Below are positions 33,611 through 43,692 of a stretch of 64,000 bases of DNA, one piece after another. The notes beneath the pieces were generated by a model. The model ran no database searches, was not told the DNA's origin, and worked only from the letters and a program-made list of their open reading frames with translations. This stretch comes from Desmodesmus armatus (Eukaryota > Chlorophyta > Chlorophyceae > Sphaeropleales > Scenedesmaceae), in the NCBI GenBank assembly GCA_007449985.2, contig VIIQ02000725.1, positions 1 through 64,000 of the forward strand. The letters are read 5' to 3'. How positions within the stretch are numbered: position 1 is the first letter of the stretch; each line of letters begins with the position of its first letter. The position numbers and the translations under genes were made by a program.

Positions 33611-35862
33611 ATAATGGGCTCAGTGAGGGGCGGCGGCGCAGCAATGACCAGCTTGCGCCGCTGGCACGCATCACACTGTGCAACAAACAACGAAACATCA
33701 CGATCCAAACCACGCCAGTGGAAATGCTGCTTCATGCTAGCGCTCAACTGACGGGTACCAGCATGGCCAAGGGCATCATGCATACAGCGAATGATGTCCC
33801 AGCGGTAAGACAAAGGTGGGCAAGTGAGCCACTGCGGGACACCAGACGTGCCATGCCGCATGACCATCAACCAACCATCCAATCGAAGGTGAGGGCGCAA
33901 AGAAGCCGCCCTGTGGCGCACAATACGCGCTGTGCGGGAAGGCAAACCCTCCAAGAAAACCTCATCATAACCACTGCGCACAAAGGAAAGCAAAACCTCA
34001 TTGCAGTAGGGGTCACAGCTTGTGTACTGCAAGATGGGCGCAGCATCAAACAACTCCTCCAGATTGCCAAACAGCGGGTCACAACCGGGGCAGTACCACT
34101 CACCGGTGGGGACTGTGGACTGGGGAGGCATAACACAACGCAGGTGCAGGCAGCGATTGCAACCTGAACAAATGGCCATGTTATCAAAACCCCCTGGGTC
34201 TTGGCATACATCACAAACCACAGAATCAAAGTCTGCCTGCTTAGCGGCCTCGGCAGGCCAAGCAGAACTGCAGGGCACCACACCACCAGCCACACCACAC
34301 ACCACAGACTCACGCGTGCCATCCTCCCGCTCAAGGGTGGCTTCAGAGGCACGGGACAAATAATCCGCCACCACATTAGTAGAACCCTGGATATACTCAA
34401 CATCAAAATCATACTCCTGCAACTGCATAGCCCACCGCTCCAGCTTGGAGTTGGTGAATCTAGCAGTATTGAGCCACTCAAGGGCCTTGTGGTCAGTGCG
34501 CAACTGCCAGTGGCGGCCATGCAGATAATAATGAAACTTATCCACACCCCACTTGACAGCAAGACACTCCCCTTCAGTGGCGGCATAGTTCCGCTCAGCT
34601 GGGGTAAGCGCACGAGAAGCAAAAGCAATGGGGTGCTCTTCACCCGTACCCGGATGCTCCTGTGACAATACAGCACCAATAGCCACACGGCTCCAATCAG
34701 TGGTGAGGATGAATGGCTGCTCCCAGTTGGGCAAGGCCAGCACGGGGGCCGAGCACAAAGCTTCCTTCAGAGCCTCAAAAGACACAATAGCCTCATCCGT
34801 CCACACATACGCAACATTGCGGCGCAACATAAGCTGCAAAGGAGCCGCCAAGAGAGCATAGCGGGGGATGTACTTCCGGTACTGCTCCATCATGCCCAAA
34901 AACCGACGCATAGCTTTGGCATTAGTAGGGGGCTGCAGCTCAAGAATGGCTGCCACCTTGTCCATCACAGGACTGATGCCCTCAGCGGACACCAAATGCC
35001 CCAAACAAACCACTTCCTCAACACAAAAGCTGCACTTCAGGGGGTCATGAGTCATGGTGAGCTTGTACTCCCTGGTGCGCTCAAAAACACGCTCAAGAGC
35101 CGCAATCTGACTGTCAAAGTCAGGCGTAAAGGTAAAAGTATCGTCGATATACGTTTTAGCATGCTCCACTCCCGCCAGCATGGTGTCCATGAGACGCTGA
35201 AACGTGGAGGGAGCCGACTGCATGCCCATAACCATACGCACAAACTCAAAGTTGCCATGAGGGGTGGTGAGACCACACTTGTGGCAGTCGTCAGGATGGA
35301 TCTCCACCTGCCAAAACCCACTCACAAAATCCATCTTCGACCACAGGGCACAACCGCCCATAGCCGCATGCATCTCCTCAACAGTAGGGAGGGGGTAGGG
35401 GTCTGCCTCTGTACACTTGTTGAGCAAGCGCATGTCAACACACAACCGCCAGCTCCCATTCGGCTTGGGCACAATCACAACAGGGGACATCCACGGACTA
35501 CTGCTGGGGCGAATGACCCCCAACTGGAGCAGCCGATCCAATTCACCCTTGAGCCACACAGCCTGTGCATAACTCAGCTTGTAAGGGCGCTGAGTAATAG
35601 GGCGAGCATCACCCGTTGGGATGCGATGGTAGAACTCTTTATCCCGAGCCACACACCCAAAAGAGGCCCCATCCACAGAAAAGATATCCACATAAGCAAA
35701 CAACAAGACTTGCAGCCTGTGAAACTGCTCATCAGTGAGGTGAGCATAACGCTCCCGCTGCAACTGCAAAGCGGCCATGACTGCCTCAACATCTGCCTCA
35801 GAGGGCAGGCCACGCTCGGGGGCGGGCTCCACAAAAGACTCATGAGCAACAGACATTGACAA
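33493..35862 (-). CDS. Pol: reverse transcriptase, RNase H, PHD finger, integrase zinc domain
   Basis: A 789-codon frame. RT is at about residues 90-300, with KMDFVSGFWQ (catalytic Asp 178) and YIDD at 239-242 in place of the common YVDD/YADD. RNase H is at about 385-505, with TTDWSRVAIGAVLSQ, ATEGECLAVKW and TDHKALEWL. Residues 550-594 form a PHD finger: C550-x2-C553-x11-C565-x2-C568-x4-H573-x2-C576-x14-C591-x2-C594 with the conserved Trp (GEWYCPGC) before the last Cys pair. The integrase HHCC zinc domain follows (H695-x4-H700 ... C730-x2-C733). The integrase core then lies in another frame: reading is lost near 33600-33610 and the last ~40 codons are out-of-frame residues. Numbering counts from the first start-like codon at 35862; an ATG is two codons further. 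Confidence 0.9.
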   Translation of the reverse strand: MSMSVAHESFVEPAPERGLPSEADVEAVMAALQLQRERYAHLTDEQFHRLQVLLFAYVDIFSVDGASFGCVARDKEFYHRIPTGDARPITQRPYKLSYAQAVWLKGELDRLLQLGVIRPSSSPWMSPVVIVPKPNGSWRLCVDMRLLNKCTEADPYPLPTVEEMHAAMGGCALWSKMDFVSGFWQVEIHPDDCHKCGLTTPHGNFEFVRMVMGMQSAPSTFQRLMDTMLAGVEHAKTYIDDTFTFTPDFDSQIAALERVFERTREYKLTMTHDPLKCSFCVEEVVCLGHLVSAEGISPVMDKVAAILELQPPTNAKAMRRFLGMMEQYRKYIPRYALLAAPLQLMLRRNVAYVWTDEAIVSFEALKEALCSAPVLALPNWEQPFILTTDWSRVAIGAVLSQEHPGTGEEHPIAFASRALTPAERNYAATEGECLAVKWGVDKFHYYLHGRHWQLRTDHKALEWLNTARFTNSKLERWAMQLQEYDFDVEYIQGSTNVVADYLSRASEATLEREDGTRESVVCGVAGGVVPCSSAWPAEAAKQADFDSVVCDVCQDPGGFDNMAICSGCNRCLHLRCVMPPQSTVPTGEWYCPGCDPLFGNLEELFDAAPILQYTSCDPYCNEVLLSFVRSGYDEVFLEGLPSRTARIVRHRAASLRPHLRLDGWLMVMRHGTSGVPQWLTCPPLSYRWDIIRCMHDALGHAGTRQLSASMKQHFHWRGLDRDVSLFVAQCDACQRRKLVIAAPPPLTEPIIRAPLSMFMWTCVVRLTRLWLTCMAGCLCLRSRSRRMLS
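34081..34215 (-). other. PHD-finger coding segment within pol
   Basis: Encodes CDVCQDPGG ... ICSGCNRCLHLRC ... GEWYCPGC with complete C4-H-C3 ligands, placed between RNase H and the integrase zinc domain. PHD fingers read histone tails, most often H3K4 state, so this part may steer integration or interact with chromatin. That role is inferred. Confidence 0.9.
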
Positions 35863-35908
35863 AGGACGAGAACAACACTAAGACACTCTGAAGCGGCACC
35901 CTACTGCT

Positions 35909-37870
35909 CTAGGCAGAGAGGCAGCTGGGCGCCACCTGCACAGCGTTGTAACGCTGCTTGCTGATGGTGAAGTGGCCCGGTACCTTGTTGTGGTAGAAGG
36001 CCTGCCCGGCGGGCCAGGACTGCTGCAGGCTGCGGCAGCAGAAGGAGCGCGGGGTAGGGATGTATAGCTGGGGGCCCGTGCCGGGCAGCCCGTAAGCCTT
36101 GGTGGACACACGCGCCGCGTATGCGTCCATAAACTCAAGCCCAAGCGCGACGTCAAACATGGAGTGCGGCATGACCAGGAAGTTGACCCTGTAGATGCCG
36201 CCACCCAGCTCAAGAGGCACGTTGCGTAGCAGGTGTGTCGCCTGGCTGCGTGTGTCGCCTAGCATGACACCCAGGGAGGGGGCGGGCGGCTCGAATTCCA
36301 GCAGCTCCACAGGGCTGCCGGGGTAAAAGAACACATGGTTGTTCTAACGCAGCCACGGTTTGTTCATGATTGAGTAAGTACACCCAATGTCGAGAACCGT
36401 CCCAAAGTGGCGCCCCTGAACCCCACCTGTCACCGTGATGGGTGTGGTAAACGGGACAGTGACCACCTCCGACTGCACCGCATCCTTGTAAGGCGTGGCA
36501 GGAGGGGGCGGTCCTGACGCGCGGGGGCTGCTGCTGCTGCTGCTGATGCGAGAGGGACCAGCAGCGGGCGTAGAGCCGCTGCTGCTGCTACTGCCATTGC
36601 TGCGTACTGCCGCTGCCAGGCTGCTGTAAGGCAGGGCGCCTGAAGCCAAACCTGCAGGGCTGCCGGGGTGCTGCACGGGGGATGCCGGGGCCTTGTCGAC
36701 ACTGCTGGTCTGCAGTATAGAGGCCGCCAGGGCGCCCAGAACACCAGCGGCTACTGGGAGGTATGAGCCAGTGGGGAGGCCCAACACCTCGCCCAGCTGG
36801 GTGAGCACCGCCCGCAGTTGCTCCAAACCAGGAGCGCTGACCGTAGCAATGAGGGTCTGCATGGACATGGGGGTCTGGAGGTTGCGCAGCTGGTGCTGCA
36901 GCCGCACTAACGTAGGGTCCGGGGCGGGCGCTGCTGCTGCAGGGGGCTCTGCTGCATCTTGTGGTGACTCCGACACCACACGCTCAGCGCCCCGAGGCTT
37001 ACGGCTGCGCACTGGCGGCACTGACGTGGCAGCTGCTGCTGTCGCTGCCAGTGGGGCCTGTGTTGCTGCGGAAATTGCCTGCACAAGGCTGAAGAAGGCC
37101 TCTGACGTGAGCCGCTCGCCGGGACTGTAAGAAGGGGCAGCGGCGCAAGGGCCGCTGCTACTGCTGCTGCTGTCAGGGGGTGCAGCAGCTGAAAAGCTGC
37201 TGCTGCCACTGCTGTGTGAAGGCTGGGCAGCAGGCAGACCGCTGCTGCCGCCGCTGCTGCCGCCAGAAGAAGAAAACAGGGCTGCAGGCACACCAGTGCT
37301 GCTGCTACTGCCGCTGTTGTAAAGGGGCGCAGCAGCCGCCCGGCTGCTGCTGCCACTGCTGCTGCTGTTGTGGGTAGACTGCCCAGCAGACACACGGGCA
37401 CTGCCACCGCTGCTGCTGTAGGCGGGGCAGTCCTCGTCTGCTGGTGTGATTTCGGACAGCCCCGACCTGCAGATTGCACTGCCTGTGCTGCTGACGCCAG
37501 CTGCGCTGTTGAGAGGTGGGCCTGACATCAACAGGGAGCCCAGTGCTGCGCCAGAGATAGACTTGCTGACAGCGGCTGCTGCACGAGGCACACTGCGCCC
37601 CGCGGACTTGGCTGAGGCAGCGGCCAGACTGCTGCTGCTGCGCGCTGCCAGGGGCGAGATGCTGGTGGACCCAGCCGCTGGAGCGAGGTTGGGCCCCACC
37701 ACTGCCCCTGCCAGGAAGCTGCTGTACCGCACCCCACCTGCTGTTGGTCCCGAGCCCCCATAGTGACCGCCGTAGTCACCTGGAGTGCCGGTATTCCCGT
37801 AGTTCCCCCCAGTAATACGCACGTGTTCGATTAGAAGGAACTCAGAGACCAAACAGATGTACAGCGACAA
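35909..37870 (-). CDS. Gag-like and protease region, interrupted by amber codon
   Basis: One reading frame runs from about 37870 to 35909, broken only by a TAG at 36346-36344. The first part (about 500 codons, no obvious ATG at the start) is very rich in Ser, Ala, Pro and Gly with CTG/CAG-repeat-derived tracts. It includes a helical-looking segment (LQHQLRNLQTPMSMQTLIA) but no CCHC zinc knuckle. Towards the end, VTGGVQGRHFGTVLDIGCTY resembles a retropepsin strand and active site, with D-I-G in place of the usual D-S/T-G. After the amber codon the frame continues with VALGLEFMDAY, similar to the LG-D-W-L end of retroelement proteases. Because the stop falls inside the protease fold, a nonsense mutation is more likely than programmed readthrough. 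Confidence 0.7.
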
Positions 37871-37959
37871 AGGCAGCCACGTAACTTCGACGATGGCAAC
37901 AGAACCGAAACACGAAACAGAACCGAGAATGTGGACCAGACAGTGTTGTTGACTACAAT

Positions 37960-38081
37960 CACCCGATCAAGGTGCACTGCACAGGCTGGCAGGTATAGGC
38001 ACCCAGGGCCAGGTGACAGTACGGTACAGCTAGAACCCTGCTGACACCATACCTACACTGTGCAGTGACCCTGCACTACAT
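37960..38081 (-). repeat. 5' LTR of the retrotransposon (122 bp)
   Basis: The partner of 32462-32583. The minus-strand sequence directly after it (ATTGTAGTCAACAACAC) would be the primer-binding site; it does not resemble the initiator-Met tRNA site TGGTATCAGAGC. Confidence 0.88.
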
Positions 38082-38588
38082 AGCTGCCGCTGCTGCTGCC
38101 AGCAGAGATCATCAGCACCGCTAGCAGTCACTTCAGCCGGGCATGACACCACCTGCAGATGGCAGCAAAGACAGCAACAGCAAGGCGTTTACACAAAACA
38201 TTTTTGGCAGCGAAGGGCTCCAAAGCAACCTACTAAGTGGTGCACATACTGGTGCCTCCTGGGCAGTGCAAGGAGAACACATCATGTCATTGTGACAATG
38301 CTGCACAGCCCCTCCAAAACCTTGCTATTGCAGCACATGACAGCCCACCATTGTTATCCTCAATGTGCTGACAAGTCCTCCAAATTGTGCTGTTGGAGAG
38401 CACCTCCCCGGCCATGCCCTACCACCCACCTGGCTCACCAAGACTGGTCCCATCACGACCCACGTACCCGCTTGAGCCCCTCCACCGATGTCACACCATG
38501 TTCACTGTGCTGATGAGCCCAACACACTGTGCTGGTGAATAGCACTAGCCTTGACCACAACCCACCTGGCCCACCCAAGATGACAACA
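38082..38588. other. Interval between retrotransposon and F-box/LRR gene
   Basis: No gene seen. On the minus strand this is the 3' flank of the F-box/LRR gene, with a TGTAA at 38193-38189 that could be its poly(A) signal about 400 nt after the stop. Two short related segments (CACCGATGTCACACCA-type) occur near 38482 and 38618. Confidence 0.45.
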
Positions 38589-39876
38589 TCAGGACCCGCG
38601 CGCCCAATCAAGCCCCTCCACCGATGTCACACCAACTGGCAGCTGCAGCAGGCAGCCCACGTCAAACCCCTCAGGAGTCACATTGCGCAGCGTGACCTGG
38701 CTCAACGCAGGGCAGCTGGCTGCTATCCTGCCAACCTCTCCCTCCCCCATGCAGTGCTGGCCATCAAACCAGGCAGCCCCATGCAGGTGCAGGACCTTGA
38801 GGTTTGGCAGTTCCCACCCTGGCGGGAACATGTGCTGGAAGGCCGCCTGAGGGACGGGCTCGTAGAAGTCCACAATGACGAGAGCTGTGAGGTGTGAGGA
38901 TGCTGTCAGAGCTGAGAAGCACTGGTAGCTGGACATGGTGTCCAAGGGCTCAGGCTGCAACTGCAGCTGGGGAGCAGCCACCATAGGCTGCACCCTATGC
39001 AGTTGGCACCGTGTAAGCTGCAGGTGCTGCAACTGGGTGAGGGGTTGCAGGGCTGCCAAGAGCCCCCTAGGGGCTCTAGCTAGCCCCCCGGAGTTGTAGG
39101 TAAGCTCCAGGCTGAAATGCTGCAGGTGCTGCAGGGTGCTGACAGGGGCAATGTCTGCTGCTGTCAGCAGGCCACCCTCCAGCAGGTGCAGCTCGGTGAG
39201 CCTGGGCAGCAGCTGCAGCCGCTGCCACAGGAGTGCAGGCAAGTTTCCCCGGGGAAGCAGGGCCTGTGCCAGCTGCTCTGCATTATCTTCGATATGTGCC
39301 CATAAGCCATAAGGGCCACTGACAGTGTGAGGCTGCACGTGCTGCCACTGCAAGCTGGTCAGTGCGGTTGCGCTCAGCAGCTCTGACAGCAACTGCGATG
39401 TCAGCCGGCATCGTGCGAGCCTCAGCTCCTGCAACTGCGGCAGGACAGCAGCAGCAGCAGCATAGCCACTGCTGCTCTTGCTGCTGCTGCCGCGTCCTGT
39501 GCTGACTGTGTGCACTGGCAGCTGAGCTGTTACTCCGCTGAGGTGCAGGCTTGCCAGCTGGTTGAGCTTGGGGACAGGGATATTCAGCGCGGTGTACTTC
39601 CCAACTTCGGTAGTTCCCTGGGCAGCAAGCCCTACCACCACACCACCACGCTTGACCAGCCAATCCTGCAGCTGACTGCGGCGCTCAGGCCTGTCAATCT
39701 GCACGTCCACATGTGCTGGCAACGCCTCCACATGTGCTGCCCATGCATGGCACACCAGGGCACAGCGGGTGAGGCGCTGACGCAGCGGCACGTGCTGCAG
39801 GATGCAGGACACCGCTGCCTCTGGGAGCTCAGGAAGCTGCTGTGCTGATGATGGTGCTGGCATTGCTGAGGGTCCC
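38589..39876 (-). CDS. F-box / leucine-rich-repeat protein
   Basis: The exon starts after the acceptor CTTCACAG at 39876. The likely start is the ATG at 39863 (MPAPSSAQQLPELPEAAVSC), though an upstream exon cannot be excluded. Residues about 10-50 form an F-box (LPELPEAAVSCILQHVPLRQ...CALVCHAWAAHVEA). The remaining ~370 residues are irregular LRRs with Leu spacing, e.g. LPQLQELRLARCRL, LPRLTELHLLEGGL and LTQLQHLQLTRCQL. F-box proteins recruit substrates to SCF ubiquitin ligases through SKP1, with LRRs as the usual substrate-binding part; the substrate is unknown. Uninterrupted 425 codons to TAG. The C-terminal part (LTASSHLTALVIV ... FPPGWELPNLKVLHLHG) is clearly paralogous to the end of the next gene at 42.0-43.7 kb. 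The two belong to a locally duplicated family. Confidence 0.82.
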
Positions 39877-41998
39877 CTGTGAAGGCAGGAAGGACGAAAC
39901 AGTGTCATTATTAGGCAGACCAGGGGTTGCTCCATATGGTGATGCATGCTGTTGCTCTAGAGCTCGAGCAAGATCTTGGTGCTGCAGCTGTGCTGACACG
40001 CCTGTCATAGCTCTGACCGCAGACAACAGCATGTAGTTTTATAGCGTTATTTCTCACTCCAAGGTACCTACATCGCTCGTTCTGTGCCGATGGAAGCCGG
40101 GCCTGGATTTCGATCTAGCTGGCGATCAAGCTCCGTTGCTGATGACTCTGGTGCTGTGTGGCTGGTGGATCTTTAACCTCAACCAACACCAGTGCAGACT
40201 TATCAATGAACAACTCGAATGGACAACCGCCAAGATGACTACAGCACTACCGCACTACCGGTACTGCCACTGTCGTGTACTGTCACTGTTGTTGCTTGGA
40301 GGGCCAAGTCCGATTGCACATGTGTGACAAATGGATGTAGCTGCATGCATCTAGCTGTTGCATTGGACACCCAAGATAACAGCCCGGCCCCGATACACCA
40401 TAATGAACCAGAAATTTCAGTTTACAGTCAACAGGACCACACACACCAGGCTGGCAGCACTGCACACACTGACAGGCATGACGCCAGCTGCCCACACCAG
40501 CCCCCAAGACTGGGCCAGCCATGAAGGGGTCACAGCCTCCACTGGCAGCATGCCTCCAGGCATGTGCATACAACAAACTCTGTCATACGTATGTAATAAA
40601 GTAAATGCTCATCAAGAATAAGCACGGTGGTGCGGACAAACAATAAAATTCATGGGGAACCTGCATCGTACCGCTTCCGCCCCCACGTAGTATCACGAGC
40701 ATTAGTGTCACATGCTGTTGAGGCCGTTGTGCAGGTATGCAATCATACATGTGGCCAGTCCCCATCAGCAGCAGAGGTCATGGCTGGTGAGCATGTTATG
40801 TCAGATGGTAGTGTCACTAGGTTGTGACGGGCCAGCCAAGGGCATGGTACCATCCAATGGGTAACCGCTTAACCACATACTGCATGGCCACCGCGCACTG
40901 AAGTGATCGCAGGTGTGTTGAAGTACCAACTATACAGCATGGAGCCCTGCTATGCCTGACGCTTTCCAACTGTCCCCATCGGGGCCAAGATGATGCATAA
41001 AACATCCATTTGATCATATAAATTTCATCTCATAGGCATCAACAGGAAATCAATCAAAATAGGCTGGGTTTGGACCAGGCTTTCACCAACCTTCCAAGTC
41101 AACCTTCCTAGCGACCTTCCAGTCTGCGAGAAATAGCCGCAAACAGCGTGCATGCACACAGTAGTCCCACCATCAACATTTTGACGGTATTTGCAAGCAC
41201 TGATCTTAGTTGCTGGGCGGCACGTCGTCCTTCATGGGCTCGCGCTGGATTGCCGAGGCCAGCAGCTACAGGGGCGATGCAGCTCCTAAACTGGCAGCAA
41301 ACAACTGCATTAACATTTCAACATTGTGTGCAGCTGCGGGCCTGCTGTTCTGACGAGGTCCCTGCAGTTGACAGTAGGGCTTGCATGGAGGGAAGCTGAT
41401 GCTGTCCTACCCTTGCTCGCTAAGCCCAAGCAGCACAGACGACCTTGACAAGGAATAGCTGTACTTGCTGCAGCAGCAGCACCAAATGCATGCAGCTGGG
41501 GGGTGCGGTCTACCAGCAGTGGGAACAACAGCACGTCTGTGTTGCTGTACAGTTGTATCATGCACCTTCGCAGGTGTGCAGCCTTGGCAAGGCATGAGAA
41601 GCTGAAAGACCGCATGCAGCCCTCCCCTTGCAGCGCTTATTGGCAGCACAGAGCACAGCAGGCAAAGCGAGGCTCTACTGCAGTCACCCACAACTGACCC
41701 ATCCTGCTGTAACATGTTATAACATGGGGGAGGGGGGGAGGGGCTAGAGGGCTGCCATGGGTGCCTTGGGGACCTGAAACCAAAACGGTGCAGTATTTTT
41801 TGTTAAAAATAGTGGTGCAGACGGCGCTGCAAGAAAGCGCTGCACGTGCGAGAAATTGTGGTTTTTATTTTTTTATTTTCGTCTCTCAATAAGCACACTA
41901 ATAAACAGATAAGTAATCAGTTGCATGCAACACACTGACTACGGTAGTCCGTGTCGATACAGTGAAAGCTATGCACACACACCAACATCCCTGCCTCC
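39877..41998. other. Unassigned interval between two F-box/LRR genes
   Basis: No gene recognised on either strand. It should hold the promoter of the 38.6-39.9 kb gene and the 3' UTR of the 42.0-43.7 kb gene. An AT-rich stretch at about 41855-41925, unusual for this window, may be the latter. Confidence 0.45.
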
Positions 41999-43692
41999 TC
42001 AAACACTCAGGCGCTCCAGATTGGGGCACGCAGCCGTGATGGAACCGAGGCCTGGGCCCACCCGCTGCCCTGCCACCCTGAACTCTGCACCAACTGCCAC
42101 CTGCTGGCAGTACGCATGCAAGCTCCGCAGCTCAGGCAGCAGGCGGCCTGCAGGAAACACATGAGGCCACACACCCACTGGCAGCGAGCCATGGTTGAGG
42201 ACAATCGCCCGTAGCTGGCTGCTGGCTGTCAGGCCGGCATAAGCTGCTGACGGGGCAGGCCAGACAACCTCAGTCCGACCCAGCACATACTCCTCGTTTT
42301 GTGAGATGCAAAGCTGCTGCAGCCGGGTAAGGTTCCCCAACATGCCCAGCAGGTCTGCAGGCTCAAAGGAAACTCCATCCAGGGTCAAGCCAGCCAGCTG
42401 CGACAAGCCATGCAGCTGGCAGGGTTCGATCCGCAGCCGCTCCAAGTGCAGCCACTGCAGGGCTGTGAGGCTCTCCAGCCAAGGGGTTGTGTAGTACGCC
42501 GCCATGCCTTGTGTGCTGTCCACAGAGACGGTTGATGACCCCAGGTGGAGGTAGGTAAGGGCTGTTGTGTTGCTTAGCCCCTGCAGGCCAGCTGCCAAGC
42601 GGCCTGTCATGCAGTTGGTGGTGATGATGAGTGTTTGGAGTTTCACCAGGCAGCTGAGATGCTGCACGGCATTTTCATAACGGCCATCGATGGTCAACAG
42701 CGGTTCACCTGCAGGGGACACAGCGAACACAACAAAAGAAGGTCACAACAAAGTGGGCAAGCTTAAGCAGTCAATGCATGTCACACCTGTAGTTATGTGG
42801 CTCAACTGACTCAGGCTACACAGAAAACACCACCCGGCTGGGCCGCCCTTACAGAACCCACAAGCTGTGTGCTTTGTTTTCCACGGCGCAAGCAATGTCA
42901 AGTGATGGAGGGTGGCATCAAAACCCTCCTACCTGCCAAGGTATCATAGGTGCGTAGCTCCAAGTGGGTGAGGTTTGTCAAGGTCTTGAAAAACATGCTA
43001 TCCAGGTGGGGGTGCAGTGCTGGGGGCTCGGTTCCAACACCTCTGCAGCTCTCCGACCACAGATCGGGCTTGGTGAAGCTGAAGTGCTGCAAGCTGGTAA
43101 GCGCTGTCACTGGCTCAAGAGCATGTGCATAGCATGAGCAGAGGCCCATATGCAGCTTGGTCAAGGCGGTGAGCTCGCGTGCCATGTCATTCGGGGAGAT
43201 GGTGGTTTTGTAGTAGTCGTAGTCGTGGTGTTGTGGCGACCATTTTGAGCTCCGTGCGTATTTGGGTCCGTGCCACAGGGCAGTGCAGCCGTGCAGCTCC
43301 AGCTCTTTTAGTGCTGGAGGCAGGTGGGATAGCTCCATGTTGAAGTTGGTGAGATGCAGTCTGGTGAGCTGCTGGCCGTGCTGGGGCAGCCAGTGCTGAG
43401 CAAAGCTGTTGCAACACTTGCGGCGACGGTCGGGGCGGCGTTGACGCGGGTCATCTTCCCCGTCCCACTCATCCTCAGATAGTAACGGCTCTTCGGAAGC
43501 CCATGGGCTGACCAACCGGAATGTGTGGTGCAGAGAAAGCTGGGTCTTGGTGGCATGGTCTGCTGCTGCTCTCAGTCTGCTGTGGGCCAAACTGAAACTG
43601 GTCAGCCGCAGGTAGGGCGGTAGCTGCGCAGCTACGACTGATAGCACTTCATCTGGAAGCTTTAGTATCTCCATGCCCACGAAAGGCAGCAT
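41999..43692 (-). CDS. F-box-like / leucine-rich-repeat protein
   Basis: Two exons, 43692-42933 and 42708-41999, join in phase (CTTGGCAG|GTAGGAGG ... CCCCTGCAG|GTGAAC) into about 489 residues. The start at MLPFVGMEILKLPDE is ATG; a second ATG six codons later is also possible. Residues about 7-45 (ILKLPDEVLSVVAAQLPPYL, then LRLTSFSLAHSRLRA) look like a degenerate F-box. An acidic insert (SEDEWDGEDDPRQRR) follows, then LRRs (LTRLHLTNFNMELSHL, LKELELHGC, LQQLCISQ). Its C-terminus (LTASSQLRAIVLN ... FPAGRLLPELRSLHAY) parallels that of the neighbouring F-box/LRR gene, though it ends earlier. Probably an SCF substrate adaptor; target unknown. Confidence 0.82.

Larger units (their letters stand above)
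32462..38081 (-). mobile_element. Ty3/gypsy-like LTR retrotransposon, 5.6 kb
   Basis: Two direct 122-bp repeats (32462-32583 and 37960-38081) differ at one position (G/C near 32524 versus 38022) and bracket minus-strand open frames for a Ser/Ala-rich Gag-like region with a protease segment, then reverse transcriptase, RNase H, a PHD finger and integrase. RT-RNase H-integrase order is that of Ty3/gypsy (Metaviridae-type) elements. On the coding strand the LTR starts TGTAGTGCAGGG (after one A) and ends GGGTG, so the usual TG...CA ends are not complete. I find no clear target-site duplication. Near-identical LTRs suggest recent insertion, yet the frames are interrupted by an amber codon in the protease region and a shift inside the integrase, so this copy is probably non-functional or contains sequence errors. 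Confidence 0.9.

Noticed and set aside
36344..37870. CCHC zinc knuckle in the Gag-like region
   Set aside because: No Cys-x2-Cys-x4-His-x4-Cys pattern is present.
42421..42440. tRNA B-box-like GGTTCGATCC
   Set aside because: It lies in the coding exon of the F-box/LRR gene, and no cloverleaf or A-box could be fitted around it.
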